Part shown: one piece after another, positions 35,427 to 44,386 of the stretch
Layout: every line of letters starts with the position of its first letter
Numbering within the stretch: position 1 is the stretch's first letter
Made by a program: the position numbers and the translations under genes
The notes under the pieces: generated by a model
Database searches by the model: none
What the model was told of the DNA's origin: nothing
What the model saw: only the letters and a program-made list of their open reading frames with translations
Source: Salinimicrobium profundisediminis
GTDB taxonomy: Bacteria > Bacteroidota > Bacteroidia > Flavobacteriales > Flavobacteriaceae
Direction of reading: 5' to 3'
Length of the DNA: 64,000 nucleotides
Assembly: GCF_026241755.1 (NCBI RefSeq)
Contig: NZ_JAPJDA010000014.1
Coordinates: 62,001-126,000 of the forward strand

Positions 35427-37679
35427 TTATTTAACCTCAACAACTACTTCCTGAAGAATATTTCTTGAAGAATTACCCAGCTTTAGTGTATAAGTTCCCG
35501 GTTCTACAGTCCATTTTCCAGAATTCATGTCGTAATAAGCCAGTTCCTTCACAGGAACATCAATGGTTACCATTTCGGTTTCACCTTTAGGTATCTTTGT
35601 TTTCTGAAAACCCTTAAGTTCCTGGGCCGCACGCTCTACTTTAGAATCTGATTTTGAAACATAAAGCTGCACTACTTCCTTTCCATCAAATTCTCCGATG
35701 TTCTTAACATCTACTGAAACCTTAATGGTTTCATCTCCTGCATAAGCTTCTTTCTTATCAACTTTGGCATTAGAAAATTCAAAATTTGTATAGGAAAGTC
35801 CGTACCCAAAAGGATAAAGCGGCTCAATGTTTTTGGTATCAAACCAACGGTAACCCACTAAAATTCCTTCATCGTAGGTAGCCACATCGCCTCCAGGAAA
35901 GCTGTTATTGGCATGAGCAGGAGAATCCTTAAGATCTTTAGGCATGGTCCAGGGAAGTTTTCCAGAAGGATTTACCTTTCCAAGAAGCACATCGGCCAGG
36001 GCATTCCCGCCTTCAGAACCATTGAACCAGCTCCACACGAGCGTAGAAGTTTGTTGTTCGATATTTTCAATATCAAAAGGAGCACCGGCAATCATCACCA
36101 CGATAGTATTAGGATTGGCCTCCATTACCTTCGCAATCAATTCTTCCTGTCCAAAAGGCAGGTCAAGGCTTGCACGGTCTGAAGCTTCAGTTTCATAATC
36201 ACGGTTAGATCCCGCAAAGATGATGGTAAGATCAGAATTCTTTGCAGCATTGACGGCTTCTTCCAACAGCTTTGGATCCAGCTCGTCGATGGTTACAGGT
36301 CCACTCAGGGTAATATCTCCAAATTTAGCTTTGTCTGTTTTTGAATACCGCTCCAGGTAACCCTGGGCATGGGTGATTTTTACAGATTCTGGCAATCTAT
36401 TTTGAAGTCCTTCCAGAGGAGTCACCTCCCGTTTTGTCTTTACTCCGGCTCCAAATCCTCCCAGCGCATTTTTCTTTGTAGCGTTGTCCCCAATTACCGC
36501 AATGCTTTTTACGCCTTCAAGATTTAAAGGCAGCATATTTTTGTCATTTTTGAGTAGTATTACAGATTCTGAAGCAATATTATAAGCATCTTTAAAGTGT
36601 TGCTCAAAATCTCTGTTACCCTTAGCACGACCTGTAGTATCAATGCTTTTGATGTTATACATTAATCTTAGAACCCTTCTCACGTGTTTGTCTACTTCTT
36701 CTTCAGCAAGTTCTCCAGATTTTACAGCTGCGATAAGCGGATCGGCAAAATAGAATTCATTAAAAGGACCAGGGGTTCCCATCTCCACATCGGCTCCGGC
36801 CTTTAAAGCTTTTACTGTGCTGTGAATAGCGGCCCAGTCTGAGATCACAATTCCCTTAAAGCCCCATTCATCTCTTAGTACATCCTGAAGCATATATTCG
36901 CTTTCGTTTAAATAATCTCCACGAAATTTATTATAAGCTCCCATTACAGTGTAGGCGTGGGCATCTTTAATTGCGGCTTCAAATGCGGGAAGGTAGATCT
37001 CTCTTAGAGTACGTTCATCCATTTGAACATCTACAGTCCCACGATTGGTTTCCTGGTTGTTGGCTGCATAGTGTTTGATACTTACTGCTACATCATTCTC
37101 CTGAACCCCCACAATGTAAGGAACAGTGATTTGAGTGTTTAAAAATGGATCTTCAGAGAAATATTCATAAGTACGTCCACCCAGCGGAGTCCTAATAATG
37201 TTAAAAGCAGGAGCTAATAAAACATCTTTATTCCTGTCACGCGCCTCTGCGCCTATAACATCTCCAAAAGTGTGCGCCAGCTGTGGATTCCAGGTAGCCG
37301 AAAGACCTGCACCGGCCGGTAAATAAGTTGCAAAATCGTTATCCCATCCTGCAGGAGCCCAGGAGTCGCGGGAAATCTCCTCACGTATACCCAGCGGCCC
37401 ATCGGCCATGGTTAGTTCGGGGATTCCCAGACGGGGAACGCCAGATGTGGCGAACATACTCGTCCCGTGCAGCATTCCTGCTTTTTCTTCAAGAGTCATT
37501 TGTGAGATCAATTTGGTGATCTCCTCTTCGTGGTCCATACTCATAGGTTTGCCCTCAAAAATGTCCTTTTCCTGAGAAGTTTCTGCAACAGCAATATCTC
37601 CTGCCTCCTTGCTATCATTACAAGCCGTGAAGCTTAAAATGCTGAAAATGCCCACTAATGGTAAAAATCTGTTTTTCAT
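35427..37679 (-). CDS. GH3 beta-glucosidase lipoprotein (xyloglucan locus)
   Basis: About 750 aa from MKNRFLPLVGIFSILSFTACND, a lipoprotein signal; I prefer this Met over one 23 codons upstream, which would overlap the preceding gene. It contains the GH3 N-domain with VSIKHYAANNQE, the nucleophile Asp in GIVISDWAAIHST near residue 280, the C-domain (SVILLKNDKNMLPL, IIFAGSNRDYETEASDR) and a C-terminal fibronectin III-like domain (VKNIGEFDGKEVVQLYV). The likely role is removal of beta-1,4-glucose from the unsubstituted end of xylogluco-oligosaccharides. It follows another GH3 gene by only 7 bp. Confidence 0.9.
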   Translation of the reverse strand: MKNRFLPLVGIFSILSFTACNDSKEAGDIAVAETSQEKDIFEGKPMSMDHEEEITKLISQMTLEEKAGMLHGTSMFATSGVPRLGIPELTMADGPLGIREEISRDSWAPAGWDNDFATYLPAGAGLSATWNPQLAHTFGDVIGAEARDRNKDVLLAPAFNIIRTPLGGRTYEYFSEDPFLNTQITVPYIVGVQENDVAVSIKHYAANNQETNRGTVDVQMDERTLREIYLPAFEAAIKDAHAYTVMGAYNKFRGDYLNESEYMLQDVLRDEWGFKGIVISDWAAIHSTVKALKAGADVEMGTPGPFNEFYFADPLIAAVKSGELAEEEVDKHVRRVLRLMYNIKSIDTTGRAKGNRDFEQHFKDAYNIASESVILLKNDKNMLPLNLEGVKSIAVIGDNATKKNALGGFGAGVKTKREVTPLEGLQNRLPESVKITHAQGYLERYSKTDKAKFGDITLSGPVTIDELDPKLLEEAVNAAKNSDLTIIFAGSNRDYETEASDRASLDLPFGQEELIAKVMEANPNTIVVMIAGAPFDIENIEQQTSTLVWSWFNGSEGGNALADVLLGKVNPSGKLPWTMPKDLKDSPAHANNSFPGGDVATYDEGILVGYRWFDTKNIEPLYPFGYGLSYTNFEFSNAKVDKKEAYAGDETIKVSVDVKNIGEFDGKEVVQLYVSKSDSKVERAAQELKGFQKTKIPKGETEMVTIDVPVKELAYYDMNSGKWTVEPGTYTLKLGNSSRNILQEVVVEVK

Positions 37680-37686
37680 ATGTATC

Positions 37687-39855
37687 TTATTTTTGTACAG
37701 GTAATTTTTTAGTTTGATAAATTTTATCTGAAGCGCCACCCACCTCAATTTCTATGTTTCCGTTTTCAAGTTGAAATTGTTGTGTTGCGACATTCCAGTA
37801 TTTAAGATCTTCAGCCTTCAGCAGAACTTCAACTGTTTTAGTTTTTCCCGCCGGAACCAGCACACGCTTAAAACCCTTTAATTCTTTTACAGGTCTTTCT
37901 ACGGAAGAATTTAAGTGCTTTACATAAAGCTGCACCACTTCCTCGCCATCCATTTTTCCGGTATTCCTAATCTTCACTTTTACGCTTGCAGTTTCACCAT
38001 CCCGAAGGATGGTTTTATCTACCGCAAGATTTTCGTATGAGAAACTGGTATAACTTAATCCATGGCCAAAGGCATAGAGTGGGTCACCCTTAAAGTACAT
38101 ATACGTCCTTCCATTCCTGATGTTGTAATCCATCAAGGGCGGAAGATCTGTAATGCTTTTCACCCATGTTTGCGTAAGCCTCCCTGCCGGATTGTAATCT
38201 CCGAAAAGTACATCTGCCAAACCATTTCCAAGCTCCTGACTGTTCTGTGCCATATGCACAATTGCCGGAACATTTTCCTGTGTCCAGTTAATGGCATAAG
38301 GGAAACTACTTATGAGTACTGCTACAGTTCTTGGATTCGCCTGATGCACAACTTTTATGAGATCTTCGTATTCAAGGTTCATGGATTGACGATCTACAGA
38401 TTCTTTGCCTTCACTCGGCACAGGACAATCTGCCCAACCGGCATCACAAACGGGGTGATTTCCAACAAGGACAATGGCCACATCTGCCTTCCTGGCTATT
38501 TCGGCAGCCTTGCCATCTGCATTATTTTTGGCAGTCAAAATCTCCACATTACTTCCTACTTTATTTCTAATGCCCTCCAGTGGAGTCACCCGGTACGGCG
38601 GAGTACCGCTATACCAGTCCAGTAAAACTTCATCTGCTCTATTACCAATTATCGCGATAGATTTGATCTTGTTTTTATTTAGTGGCAAAAGCCCCTCTTT
38701 TGGATCATTTTTCAGCAATACGATTGATTTTTGTGTAGCTTCGAGTGCCAGCTGCTTATGAGCTTCGGTAGTCCAGGGATCTATAGTGTCTTTTCCGGAG
38801 CCAATTTTCGCGTACGGATTTCCTTCCGAAGGATCCAGCATGCCCAGCCTCAGCATCACGCGGTAATTTCCGCGAAGGACTTCATCGATGTCGGCTTCGG
38901 TTAAGTAACCAAGGGCGATTGCGCCGTAAACTGCTTCTGTAAATTCATCCAGGAACTGATTAATGCCGGCTTTGATCACGGCAGCGGCTCCTAGGTACTT
39001 ATCTTCGTAATATTTGTGGTCTGAAAGCAATAGCTTGAAAGCGCCACCGTCTGTGCAAATGATCCCATTCTGTCCCCATTCCTCTATAGTAATCTTTTTG
39101 AGCATGGGATGCACGGTAGCGGGAATACCATTTACCTTATTGTAAGCGGCCATATACGCGCGGGAACCTCCTTCTAAAATGCCCTTTTTGAAGGGTAAGG
39201 CGTAATATTCTCTCCACAATCGCTCATCAAAGTCTGAAGAAGTGTAGGTACGGCCATCTTCATTGGAGTTTGCGAGGAAGTGCTTCATCAAAGAAGCGGT
39301 TTGCCAGTAATTGGGATCGTTTCCCTGCAGTCCATTTACAAAAGCGACCGTAAGCTCACCTGCCAAAAATGCGTCTTCGCCATAACTTTCTTCGGTGCGG
39401 CCCCAGCGGGGATCACGTGCGAGATCTGCATTTGGTGCCCGCACTACAAGTCCGCCGTGGTTGTATTTCTGAAAGGCGTAGCGGGTCTCAAGACCTTCAG
39501 CTGCCGCTACTTTTTGGATCAATTCACGATCCCAGGTTTCCCCGAGTCCGTACGCCTGCGGAAAAGTTGTAGTGACCTGAACTTCCCGGTTTTTGCCTTC
39601 CCAACCGCCGGGACCTCCAAGTGCAAGCCCGTGAAGGCCTTCAACATGACCTGTTCCTTTGACTCCAAGCCGCGGCACTGCCGGATTCGTACTTAGAGCA
39701 CTTACCTTTTCATCAAGCGTCATGAGAGACAGGAGGTTATCTATTCGCTCCTCTACACCCAACTCCGGATTCTGGAACGGGTATTCAAACGCCTGTTGTG
39801 CCCACAGCGGAAGTGCCGAAAAGAATGTAAGAATGTAAAACAGGTGCTTTCTCAT
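37687..39855 (-). CDS. GH3 glycosidase (beta-glucosidase or beta-xylosidase branch)
   Basis: A 722-aa exported enzyme (signal peptide MRKHLFYILTFFSALPLWAQ). It has a GH3 N-domain (MTLDEKVSALSTNPAVPRLG, VVRAPNADLARDPRWGRTEESYGED), the nucleophile Asp in GIICTDGGAFKLL near residue 268, a GH3 C-domain and a fibronectin III-like C-terminus (IRNTGKMDGEEVVQLYVKH). The CTDGGA context and N-domain resemble the xylosidase/broad-specificity branch more than BglX, so it need not duplicate the adjacent GH3. The two differ clearly in sequence, hence not a recent tandem copy. Spacing to the GH97 gene is 26 bp. Confidence 0.87.
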   Translation of the reverse strand: MRKHLFYILTFFSALPLWAQQAFEYPFQNPELGVEERIDNLLSLMTLDEKVSALSTNPAVPRLGVKGTGHVEGLHGLALGGPGGWEGKNREVQVTTTFPQAYGLGETWDRELIQKVAAAEGLETRYAFQKYNHGGLVVRAPNADLARDPRWGRTEESYGEDAFLAGELTVAFVNGLQGNDPNYWQTASLMKHFLANSNEDGRTYTSSDFDERLWREYYALPFKKGILEGGSRAYMAAYNKVNGIPATVHPMLKKITIEEWGQNGIICTDGGAFKLLLSDHKYYEDKYLGAAAVIKAGINQFLDEFTEAVYGAIALGYLTEADIDEVLRGNYRVMLRLGMLDPSEGNPYAKIGSGKDTIDPWTTEAHKQLALEATQKSIVLLKNDPKEGLLPLNKNKIKSIAIIGNRADEVLLDWYSGTPPYRVTPLEGIRNKVGSNVEILTAKNNADGKAAEIARKADVAIVLVGNHPVCDAGWADCPVPSEGKESVDRQSMNLEYEDLIKVVHQANPRTVAVLISSFPYAINWTQENVPAIVHMAQNSQELGNGLADVLFGDYNPAGRLTQTWVKSITDLPPLMDYNIRNGRTYMYFKGDPLYAFGHGLSYTSFSYENLAVDKTILRDGETASVKVKIRNTGKMDGEEVVQLYVKHLNSSVERPVKELKGFKRVLVPAGKTKTVEVLLKAEDLKYWNVATQQFQLENGNIEIEVGGASDKIYQTKKLPVQK

Positions 39856-39881
39856 GTTTTGTAATTTTCAAGAAGCAGCAA

Positions 39882-41882
39882 TTACAACTTCCTAAACCTT
39901 ATCGCTGTGCCTCCACTTTCACCAAGTTTCAGTGTAAGTTTATCGGCTGCATTTACTTCTTTTTTGCTTATTTCAACTTCCATCGGGCTTTTCTGATATC
40001 CGGTTCCTTCGGCATCGGCATAGATCTGGGCTTCATAAGTTGCCCCTTCATCTAAAAATGAGAGATCGATCTCCAGATCCCGACTTTCTTCATTGGTGAT
40101 ACTTCCCAAATACCAGTCGTCGCTGTCGATATCTTTTCTCACTGTGGTAATATATTCTCCAATTTCTCCATTGAGAATTTTTGTGTCCTCCCAGTTTACA
40201 GGCACGTCAAGCAGGAACTGAAAAGCCGGTTTATCAACGTAATTCTCGGGCAGGTCGGCGAACATCTGGACAGGAGAGAAGACCGTTACCAAAAGCGCGA
40301 GTTGTTTGGCTGTGGTGGAATGGACGTTCCTGCCGGGATAACCCTGGCTGATCTCCACATCAAAAATTCCGGCGGTGAAATCCATTGGCCCAGACAAGAA
40401 GCGGGTAAACGGAAGGATCACCGTATGCCCTGGAGGATTGCCTTCGCTCCAGGCGTTGTATTCAATTCCGCGGGCGCCTTCCCGGGCCATCATATTAGGA
40501 TAAGTTCGGCGTTCGCCTGTGTCCTTTATAGGTTCATGGAAATAGACCGTCAGGTTATGCTCCGCGGCCTTTTTAAGAATGTACCTGAAATAGTTGACAC
40601 CAAACTGACCGTGATGCCACTCCTTCATGTTGAGTTTAGAACCAACGTGACCTATTTTCACACTTTTGACTCCTACTTTGTTATAAAGAGCAAAAGCGCT
40701 GTCCACTTGTTTCAGGTAATTGTCAATATTGGAACCAGTTTCATGATAACCCACAATTCGCACCCCGTTTTCGGCAGCATAGTCGGTTACTTCTTTAAGA
40801 TCAAAATCATCTGTGGAAGTGGTAAAATCGAACTCATGCATGTGACTCTCATACCATTGTGGAGTCCAACCTTTATTCCAGCCTTCAATCAGCAAATTGT
40901 CTACTCCCAATTGCTTTGCATAATCAATATGTTCTTTGGCATTTTTGGTGGATGCTCCGTGATCTGGCCCTTCCCAAAAAGTGTATTTTCCAATATGCAT
41001 TCCCCACCAGATCCCGATATATTTATATGGTTCAATCCAGCTTGAATCCTCTATTTTATTAGGTTCATTTAAGTTTAGAATCAGATAAGAAGTTATAAGA
41101 TCTTTAGGCTCTTTAGCTATTTGCAAAGTTCTCCATGGTGTGGTGAAAGAACCTGTGGTACGTACTTTCACGCCGTCTGACCATGGAACAAGGTCGGCCT
41201 TTAGTTCTGTACCCGATGTTGGGAAAAGGGTCATGCTGGCAAAATCGGTGAGGTTTGCTTCATGGAAACTTAAGGCAAGTCCGCTGTCACTCTCAATAGT
41301 AAGCGGAGTATGTACTGTATCAAGAGTACTTACCGGGGAAGCTTCATAAAGGTTTTCATAACGTTGCTCATGGTAAGCAGGAATCCACCAGGCTTTACCA
41401 TCGTCCTTCAAATTAAAGGTGGTAAGCTCATCCATTATAAAAATGCTATCCTTAATTCCCTGCTCCGGAAAAACATATCTAAAGGCTATCCCATCATCAA
41501 AAGCTCTAAACTGCACCTGCAATTTTCTTTGCTTGCCCGATTTCTCCTGAAGGTTCACGAGCAGTTCATTATAGTGGTTCCTTATGTTCGACTTTTCACC
41601 CCAAACCTGTTCCCAGGTGTTGTCAAAAGTGGAACGCTCTACATCTGTTATTTTGAAATTTTTACTTAGCGAATCATTATCTCTGAAGACAAAACCCATT
41701 TCTGAAGCGCTTATTACCTCTGTATCTTCATGAGAAACCGAATATGTAGGTCTTTCATTTTCCAGGTCAAAAGTGATCTTATTTTGTCCTCCCGGGGAGC
41801 TTAGTTCGTAATTGGTTTCCTGTTGTGCACAACTTACAAAAGTGAAAAGCAGGGCAGGAATTATACTTAATTTCCTTATCAT
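39882..41882 (-). CDS. GH97 glycosidase, inverting alpha-glucosidase (SusB) type
   Basis: A 666-aa protein whose start ALLFTFVSCAQQ looks like a lipobox. The GH97 barrel shows GIRIVGYHETGS-like repeats, then VKIGHVGSKLNMKEWHHGQFG, VYFHEPIKDTGERRTYPN, REGARGIEYNAWSEGNPP and FTRFLSGPMDFTAGIFD. The Gly in KIGHVGS and the Glu in HEPIK match the inverting, calcium-dependent SusB-type enzymes; retaining GH97 alpha-galactosidases carry an Asp nucleophile at the first place. So an alpha-glucosidase-like activity is expected. Its part in xyloglucan breakdown is not obvious, since that glycan has no alpha-glucose. Confidence 0.88.
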   Translation of the reverse strand: MIRKLSIIPALLFTFVSCAQQETNYELSSPGGQNKITFDLENERPTYSVSHEDTEVISASEMGFVFRDNDSLSKNFKITDVERSTFDNTWEQVWGEKSNIRNHYNELLVNLQEKSGKQRKLQVQFRAFDDGIAFRYVFPEQGIKDSIFIMDELTTFNLKDDGKAWWIPAYHEQRYENLYEASPVSTLDTVHTPLTIESDSGLALSFHEANLTDFASMTLFPTSGTELKADLVPWSDGVKVRTTGSFTTPWRTLQIAKEPKDLITSYLILNLNEPNKIEDSSWIEPYKYIGIWWGMHIGKYTFWEGPDHGASTKNAKEHIDYAKQLGVDNLLIEGWNKGWTPQWYESHMHEFDFTTSTDDFDLKEVTDYAAENGVRIVGYHETGSNIDNYLKQVDSAFALYNKVGVKSVKIGHVGSKLNMKEWHHGQFGVNYFRYILKKAAEHNLTVYFHEPIKDTGERRTYPNMMAREGARGIEYNAWSEGNPPGHTVILPFTRFLSGPMDFTAGIFDVEISQGYPGRNVHSTTAKQLALLVTVFSPVQMFADLPENYVDKPAFQFLLDVPVNWEDTKILNGEIGEYITTVRKDIDSDDWYLGSITNEESRDLEIDLSFLDEGATYEAQIYADAEGTGYQKSPMEVEISKKEVNAADKLTLKLGESGGTAIRFRKL

Positions 41883-41953
41883 GATATTCTATTCATTACC
41901 GCCGATTTCTGAATAAAGATTTACTTAAAAATCAGCGGGGTTTTAATTATTGA

Positions 41954-44353
41954 TTATTTCTTCCATTCAATTTTAAAGGTGGTCTGGCCCTTCAGCGGAT
42001 TTTCCAAAACTTCAAAGGAATTTCCCCTTTTTGACACCTTTATGCTCTCAGCTTTAGTTGCTTCAGGTAAAAAAACCTTTCCGGAAGCAGCATTAGTATT
42101 ATCGCTCGCGAAAACCTTCAGCTGTATATTTTTCCAGTCCATATCCTGGGTTGATTGTGCCAGTTTGATATGAGGGATCACTGAGCCGTCTTTTACAAGA
42201 GCGATAATAGGAATTTCACCAGCCTTTATTGTATGCCACCCACTCTCGTAAACTTTTCCAGATTGGTAGTCTATCCATTTGCCCGAAGGAAGATAAACTT
42301 CCCGCTCTGTAGTTTCTTCAAATAGCGGCGCCACCAGCATATCAGATCCAAACAGGTATTGATCATCGATCAACCAGGAGCCTGGATCATCGGGGAATTC
42401 AACAAACAGCGCACGCATCATTGGGAGCCCTTGTTCTGAACTTTCTTTTGCCTGGGCATAGATATAAGGCATTAATTCATACCGCATATTATCAGCTTTT
42501 CTGAAGGCTTTCAGGAAGCTTTCATTGTAAAGCCATGGCTCTGTTGGTGGTTCCCCGTGACTTCTCACGTGAGAAGAAAGCATCCCAAAGGGAGTCCATC
42601 TTCTGTAAAGATCTTCGGGGGCGGCTGTTACAAAGCCGCCGACATCATGACTCCAGAAGCTGAATCCGCTGAGGCCTAAGGAAAGTCCGCCGCGAAGGGT
42701 GGCCGACATTGCGGTATTGGTTGTGGCGGCATCACCACCCCAATGAAGCGGGTAACGCTGGCTACCAGCCCAGGTGCTTCTTGCCCAAATAAGGGAATAA
42801 CCTTTTTCTTTTTTAGTAAGTTCAGCGACGACTTTGTTATAACGTAACGGGTACAGGTTGTGTTCGTAGAAGCCAGTGCGACCAGAATGATACAATCCTG
42901 TTGCGGGTGCAGCTTCTCCAAAATCTACTTTAAACACACCCACTCCCTGATCGAATAAATGCTTCAGTTTACCCTGGTACCAATCAACAGTTTCAGGATT
43001 TGAGAAATCGAGCACTGCATCTTCATAAGGAATATTGCCTTTCCTGTCTTTTACCACAAGACCTTGTTCAACTATCTCGTCAAAAAGGGTATTTTCAGGA
43101 GTAAAATATGGCAGCTGCCATAGCGAAACATGAAAACCATCTTCTTTCATGTCTTTCATCATATCTACGGGGTCTTCAAAACGATCGGCTGCAAACTCAT
43201 AGTTGTTTCTCCAGTCTACATCAAACCATCCGGTATCAAAATGTATCACGTCACTTGGAATCTTATACTTTCGAAGATTTGATGCAATTTCCCGTCCTTC
43301 CTTTTCAGAAAAATAGGTGATGCGGCTCATCCAGAAACCAAAGGACCACAGCGGTGGCATTTCTGCTTTACCGGTGAGGTTGGTATATTCATCAAGAATG
43401 TCTTTTGGTTCGCCAAGGAAGAAGAAAAGATCGGCAACATCATCACCCAGCATCATGTTATTGGCTGCATTGAAATATTTTCCAAAGTCAACCGTAATGG
43501 GAGAAGAGGTGTGCATAAAAACCCCATACCCCCGACTGCTCATGTAGAACGGAATGGGCTTGTACATAGTTTCATTCTGAACCCCGTTGGCATCATCAAC
43601 CCACAGCACCACTTTTTGACCCCGCTTGTTAAACTGGGTAAAAGACTCGCCAAGACCGAAGATCTTTTCTCCCGGCTCAAGGCTGAAGGCAGCCGCCATA
43701 CTTCTTGAATAGTCGCTGTTTCTACGTACGTAAGAGAAAGGCAGCACCGGAGTGTAAGTGTTTTCAACATCTGTGAGATGTAAAGTACTGGTGAGCAATT
43801 TCCCGGTTTCATCATACAATTTTACGTGCCACGGCTTAGTGAGAATCTCTACTCTCCCGTTCTGGTTGGAATAGCTATGACCTCCTTCGATCTTTGAATA
43901 CTTCCAAAGTTCGGGGTGGTTTGGCGCAACACCATCAATAAGCATGAGGGACTCTTTTTTCTTGTGGAATTGTCGTCCCGAAGCCATTTTTATGCGCACA
44001 GTCCTGTCCGATACAAATTGAACTTCAAAAGGTAATTCGGGAGAAATTTCATATTCGGTTGCAGGGAATTCATTAGCTTCAACAGGAACAGGCTTCATAA
44101 GCATGTTGTTAAAAGCCTGCCGGGTCTGGTAATCGTGCCGCAGATATTTTACGGTGCCTTTTCCGGTTTTGGAATCAAAATCTACCAGCTCATCTGCAAA
44201 ATAAAAGGTGTTATTATAGTCGACGAAGTCTTTACTAACGTCTACCGGAGCGTTGAGAATGTCAACTTCCTGAAGTTGTGCCTTAGCACCAAAACTTCCA
44301 AAAAGTACCAGAAGTAAGGAAAGTCCCAACTTATTTAACCAGCCGTTCTTCAT
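41954..44353 (-). CDS. GH31 alpha-xylosidase
   Basis: It releases alpha-1,6-linked xylose from the non-reducing end of xylogluco-oligosaccharides. About 799 aa with signal peptide from MKNGWLNKLGLSLLLVLFG; I chose this Met because it starts the signal peptide. The catalytic nucleophile is in GVFKVDFGEAAP (Asp near residue 475), the KxDFGE form typical of YicI-like alpha-xylosidases, and the acid/base Asp is in WGGDAATT near 538. FWMSRITYFSEKEG and SHDVGGF are further GH31 landmarks. It is exported and adjacent to GH2 (4-bp-scale gap allowing for the chosen start, 33 bp), which fits stepwise side-chain removal. Confidence 0.92.
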   Translation of the reverse strand: MKNGWLNKLGLSLLLVLFGSFGAKAQLQEVDILNAPVDVSKDFVDYNNTFYFADELVDFDSKTGKGTVKYLRHDYQTRQAFNNMLMKPVPVEANEFPATEYEISPELPFEVQFVSDRTVRIKMASGRQFHKKKESLMLIDGVAPNHPELWKYSKIEGGHSYSNQNGRVEILTKPWHVKLYDETGKLLTSTLHLTDVENTYTPVLPFSYVRRNSDYSRSMAAAFSLEPGEKIFGLGESFTQFNKRGQKVVLWVDDANGVQNETMYKPIPFYMSSRGYGVFMHTSSPITVDFGKYFNAANNMMLGDDVADLFFFLGEPKDILDEYTNLTGKAEMPPLWSFGFWMSRITYFSEKEGREIASNLRKYKIPSDVIHFDTGWFDVDWRNNYEFAADRFEDPVDMMKDMKEDGFHVSLWQLPYFTPENTLFDEIVEQGLVVKDRKGNIPYEDAVLDFSNPETVDWYQGKLKHLFDQGVGVFKVDFGEAAPATGLYHSGRTGFYEHNLYPLRYNKVVAELTKKEKGYSLIWARSTWAGSQRYPLHWGGDAATTNTAMSATLRGGLSLGLSGFSFWSHDVGGFVTAAPEDLYRRWTPFGMLSSHVRSHGEPPTEPWLYNESFLKAFRKADNMRYELMPYIYAQAKESSEQGLPMMRALFVEFPDDPGSWLIDDQYLFGSDMLVAPLFEETTEREVYLPSGKWIDYQSGKVYESGWHTIKAGEIPIIALVKDGSVIPHIKLAQSTQDMDWKNIQLKVFASDNTNAASGKVFLPEATKAESIKVSKRGNSFEVLENPLKGQTTFKIEWKK

Positions 44354-44386
44354 TTTTATAGTTTTATGGTTTAGGGGATTCATTTT

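Noticed and set aside
37680-37748. Longer start of the GH3 lipoprotein
   Set aside because: It would overlap the end of the preceding GH3 gene, and its first 23 residues are not signal-like; MKNRFLPLVG starts a clear lipoprotein signal.
35427-39855. Recent tandem duplication of the two adjacent GH3 genes
   Set aside because: Their N-domains and catalytic contexts differ strongly (ISDWAAI versus CTDGGAF), so they belong to different GH3 branches.
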